Shown here one piece after another: positions 62,301 through 64,000 of a stretch of 64,000 nt of DNA. The position numbers were made by a program, and so were the translations under genes. Source of the stretch: Hydractinia symbiolongicarpus (taxonomy: Eukaryota > Cnidaria > Hydrozoa > Anthoathecata > Hydractiniidae); contig NC_079887.1 in the NCBI RefSeq assembly GCF_029227915.1, forward strand, positions 25,915,650-25,979,649. Direction: 5' to 3'. The notes under the pieces are model-generated. The model saw only the letters and a program-made list of their open reading frames with translations, made no database searches and was not told where the DNA came from. Each line of letters begins with the position of its first letter. The stretch's first letter is position 1.

Positions 62301-64000
62301 CGGAAAATGAGTTTACTCCCTGGGTACTTTCTTTGTATACTTTTGACTATACGGGCCAAGCCCGGGATTTACGGGAAATCGCGGATTTTCGTTTGCCGGC
62401 GATTAAACTTCTTTTATTCAGCGTCTCATCAAAAATGAAAACATTTTTAAAAACTACAAGTCTCATGCGTTTTAGTGGTGAAAAAATAATTTAAAAAATC
62501 GTTTGGGAAATGAGTTTACTCCCTGGGTACTTTCTTTGTATACTTTTGACTATACGGGCCAAGCCGGGATTTACGGGAAATCGCGGGTTTTCGTTTGCCG
62601 GCGATTAAACTTCTTTTATTCAGCGTCTCATCAAAAATGAAAACATTTTTAAAAACTACAAGTCTCATGCGTTTTAGTGGTGAAAAAGTAATTTAAAAAA
62701 TCGTTCGGGAAATGAGTTTACTCCCTGGGTACTTTCTTTGTATACTTTTGACTATACGGGCCAAGCCCGTGATTTACGGGAAATCGCGGGTTTTCGTTTG
62801 CCGGCGATTAAACTTCTTTTATTCAGCGTCTCATCAAAAATGAAAACATTTTTAAAAACTACAAGTCTTAGGCGTTTTAGTGGTGAAAAAATAATTTAAA
62901 AAATCGTTCTGGAAATGAGTTTACTCACAGGGTACTTTCTTTGTATACATTCGATTATACGTGCCAAGCCCAGGATTTACGGGAAATCGCGGGTTTTCAT
63001 TTGCCGGCGATTAAACTGCTTTTATTCAGCGTCTCATTAAAAATGAAAACATTCTTGAAAACTACAAGTCTCATGCGTTTTAGTGGTGAAAAAATAATTT
63101 AAAAAATCGTTCTGAAAATGAGTTTACTCACAGGGTACTTTCTTTGTATACATTCGACTATACGGGCCAAGCCCGGGATTTACGGCAAATCGCAGGTTTT
63201 CGTTTTCCGGCGATTAAACATCTTTCATTAAGCGTCTCATCAGAAATGAAAACATTTTTGAAAACTACAAGTCTCATGCGTTTTAGTGGCGAAAAAAAAA
63301 TTTAAAAAATCGTTCGGGAAATGAGTTTACTCCCTGGGTACTTTCTTTGTATACATTCGACTATACGGGCCAAGCCCCGGATTTACGGGAAAACGCGGGA
63401 TTTCGTTTGCCGGCGATTAAACTTCTTTTATTCAGCGTCTCATCAAAAATGAAAACATTTTTAAAAACTACAAGTCTTATGCGTTTTAGTGGTGAAAAAA
63501 TAAATTAAAAAATCGTTCTGGAAATGAGTTTACTCACAGGGTACTTTCTTTGTATACATTCGACTATACGTGCCAAGCCCGGGATTTACGGGAAATCGCG
63601 GGTTTTCGTTTGCCGGCGATTAAACTGCTTTTATTCAGCGTCTCATTAAAAATGAAAACATTCTTGAAAACTACAAGTCTCATGCGTTTTAGTGGTGAAA
63701 AAGTAATTTAAAAAATCGTTCGGAAAATGAGTTTACTCCCTGGGTACTTTCTTTGTATACTTTTGACTATACGGGCCAAGCCCGGGATTTACGGGAAATC
63801 GCGGATTTTCGTTTGCCGGCGATTAAACTTCTTTTATTCAGCGTCTCATCAAAAATGAAAACATTTTTAAAAACTACAAGTCTCATGCGTTTTAGTGGTG
63901 AAAAAATAATTTAAAAAATCGTTTGGGAAATGAGTTTACTCCCTGGGTACTTTCTTTGTATACTTTTGACTATACGGGCCAAGCCGGGATTTACGGGAAA
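56300..64000 (+). repeat. Satellite array, right block (about 38 monomers)
   Basis: The same satellite resumes at CAAGCCCGGG directly after the retrotransposon and runs to the window edge in the same orientation. Several variants here recur within the block but were not noticed in the 12-53 kb core: CTTAGGCG (near 59013, 60231, 61246 and 62865), CCCGTGATTTACGGG (near 58710, 60129, 62158 and 62766) and TTTACGGCAAATCG (near 59327, 60545 and 63180). Their spacings are multiples of the monomer (about 5, 6, 7, 8 and 10 units), so there is local higher-order structure without one clean period. No gene was seen in this block. Confidence 0.96.

Noticed and set aside
1-64000. CRISPR array
   Set aside because: The repeat unit is 202-203 bp and contiguous, with no short repeat and unique spacer pattern and no cas genes.
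1-64000. CENP-B box in the monomer
   Set aside because: TTCGGGAAATGAGTTT fits the first half of the NTTCGNNNNANNCGGGN pattern but has AGTT where CGGG is needed. The TTCGTTTGCCGGCG site lacks the central A. No full match was seen.
1-64000. RNA polymerase III promoter or tRNA-derived repeat
   Set aside because: GGTTTTCGTTTGCC is only loosely like a B box (GGTTCGANTCC), and no A box at proper spacing was found.
1-64000. Telomeric array
   Set aside because: No TTAGGG or related short telomere repeat was seen at either edge.

Overview
The window is almost entirely satellite DNA. A monomer of about 202-203 bp repeats head to tail, always in the same orientation, roughly 300 times. One protein-coding element interrupts it: a 5'-truncated non-LTR retrotransposon at 53949-56299. 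I see no bacterial-type genes, rRNA, tRNA, CRISPR array, origin or operon. The setting is a eukaryotic chromosome. The reverse transcriptase looks like the LINE proteins common in cnidarians and other aquatic invertebrates, so an invertebrate animal is my best guess, but the sequence does not fix the species.

Layout. 1 to about 12.0 kb: an array of mixed monomer variants with a pentamer duplication (1011-bp period) near the left edge and a trimer (609-bp period) near 10.2-11.7 kb. About 12.0-53.9 kb: a core of nested higher-order repeats with periods of 606, 1216, 1417 and about 1620 bp (3, 6, 7 and 8 monomers). Multi-kilobase segments of this core recur at fixed offsets of 16,002, 21,045/20,032 and 21,470 bp. 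53,949-56,299: the retrotransposon, flanked by a likely 6-bp target-site duplication. 56,300-64,000: more of the same satellite, with variants that resemble the left flank more than the core.

Each monomer has a short GC- and CpG-rich part carrying CGGG about every 10 bp, a GTATA/TATAC dyad, and an A/T-rich part with A- and T-tracts. Many differences between monomer variants are CG to CA or CG to TG changes. The short reading frames across the satellite look like by-products of the repeat: the plus-strand ones mostly start at TTG, not ATG, and stop in the recurring TAATTTAA.

The element keeps the linker between endonuclease and reverse transcriptase, the whole reverse transcriptase, the C-terminal region and a short 3' UTR, but has lost the endonuclease and everything upstream. 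The monomer it entered resumes in phase on the far side. I found no new multi-gene system. The points most worth following are the satellite itself, its nested repeat history, its CpG variation pattern and the clean retrotransposon insertion.
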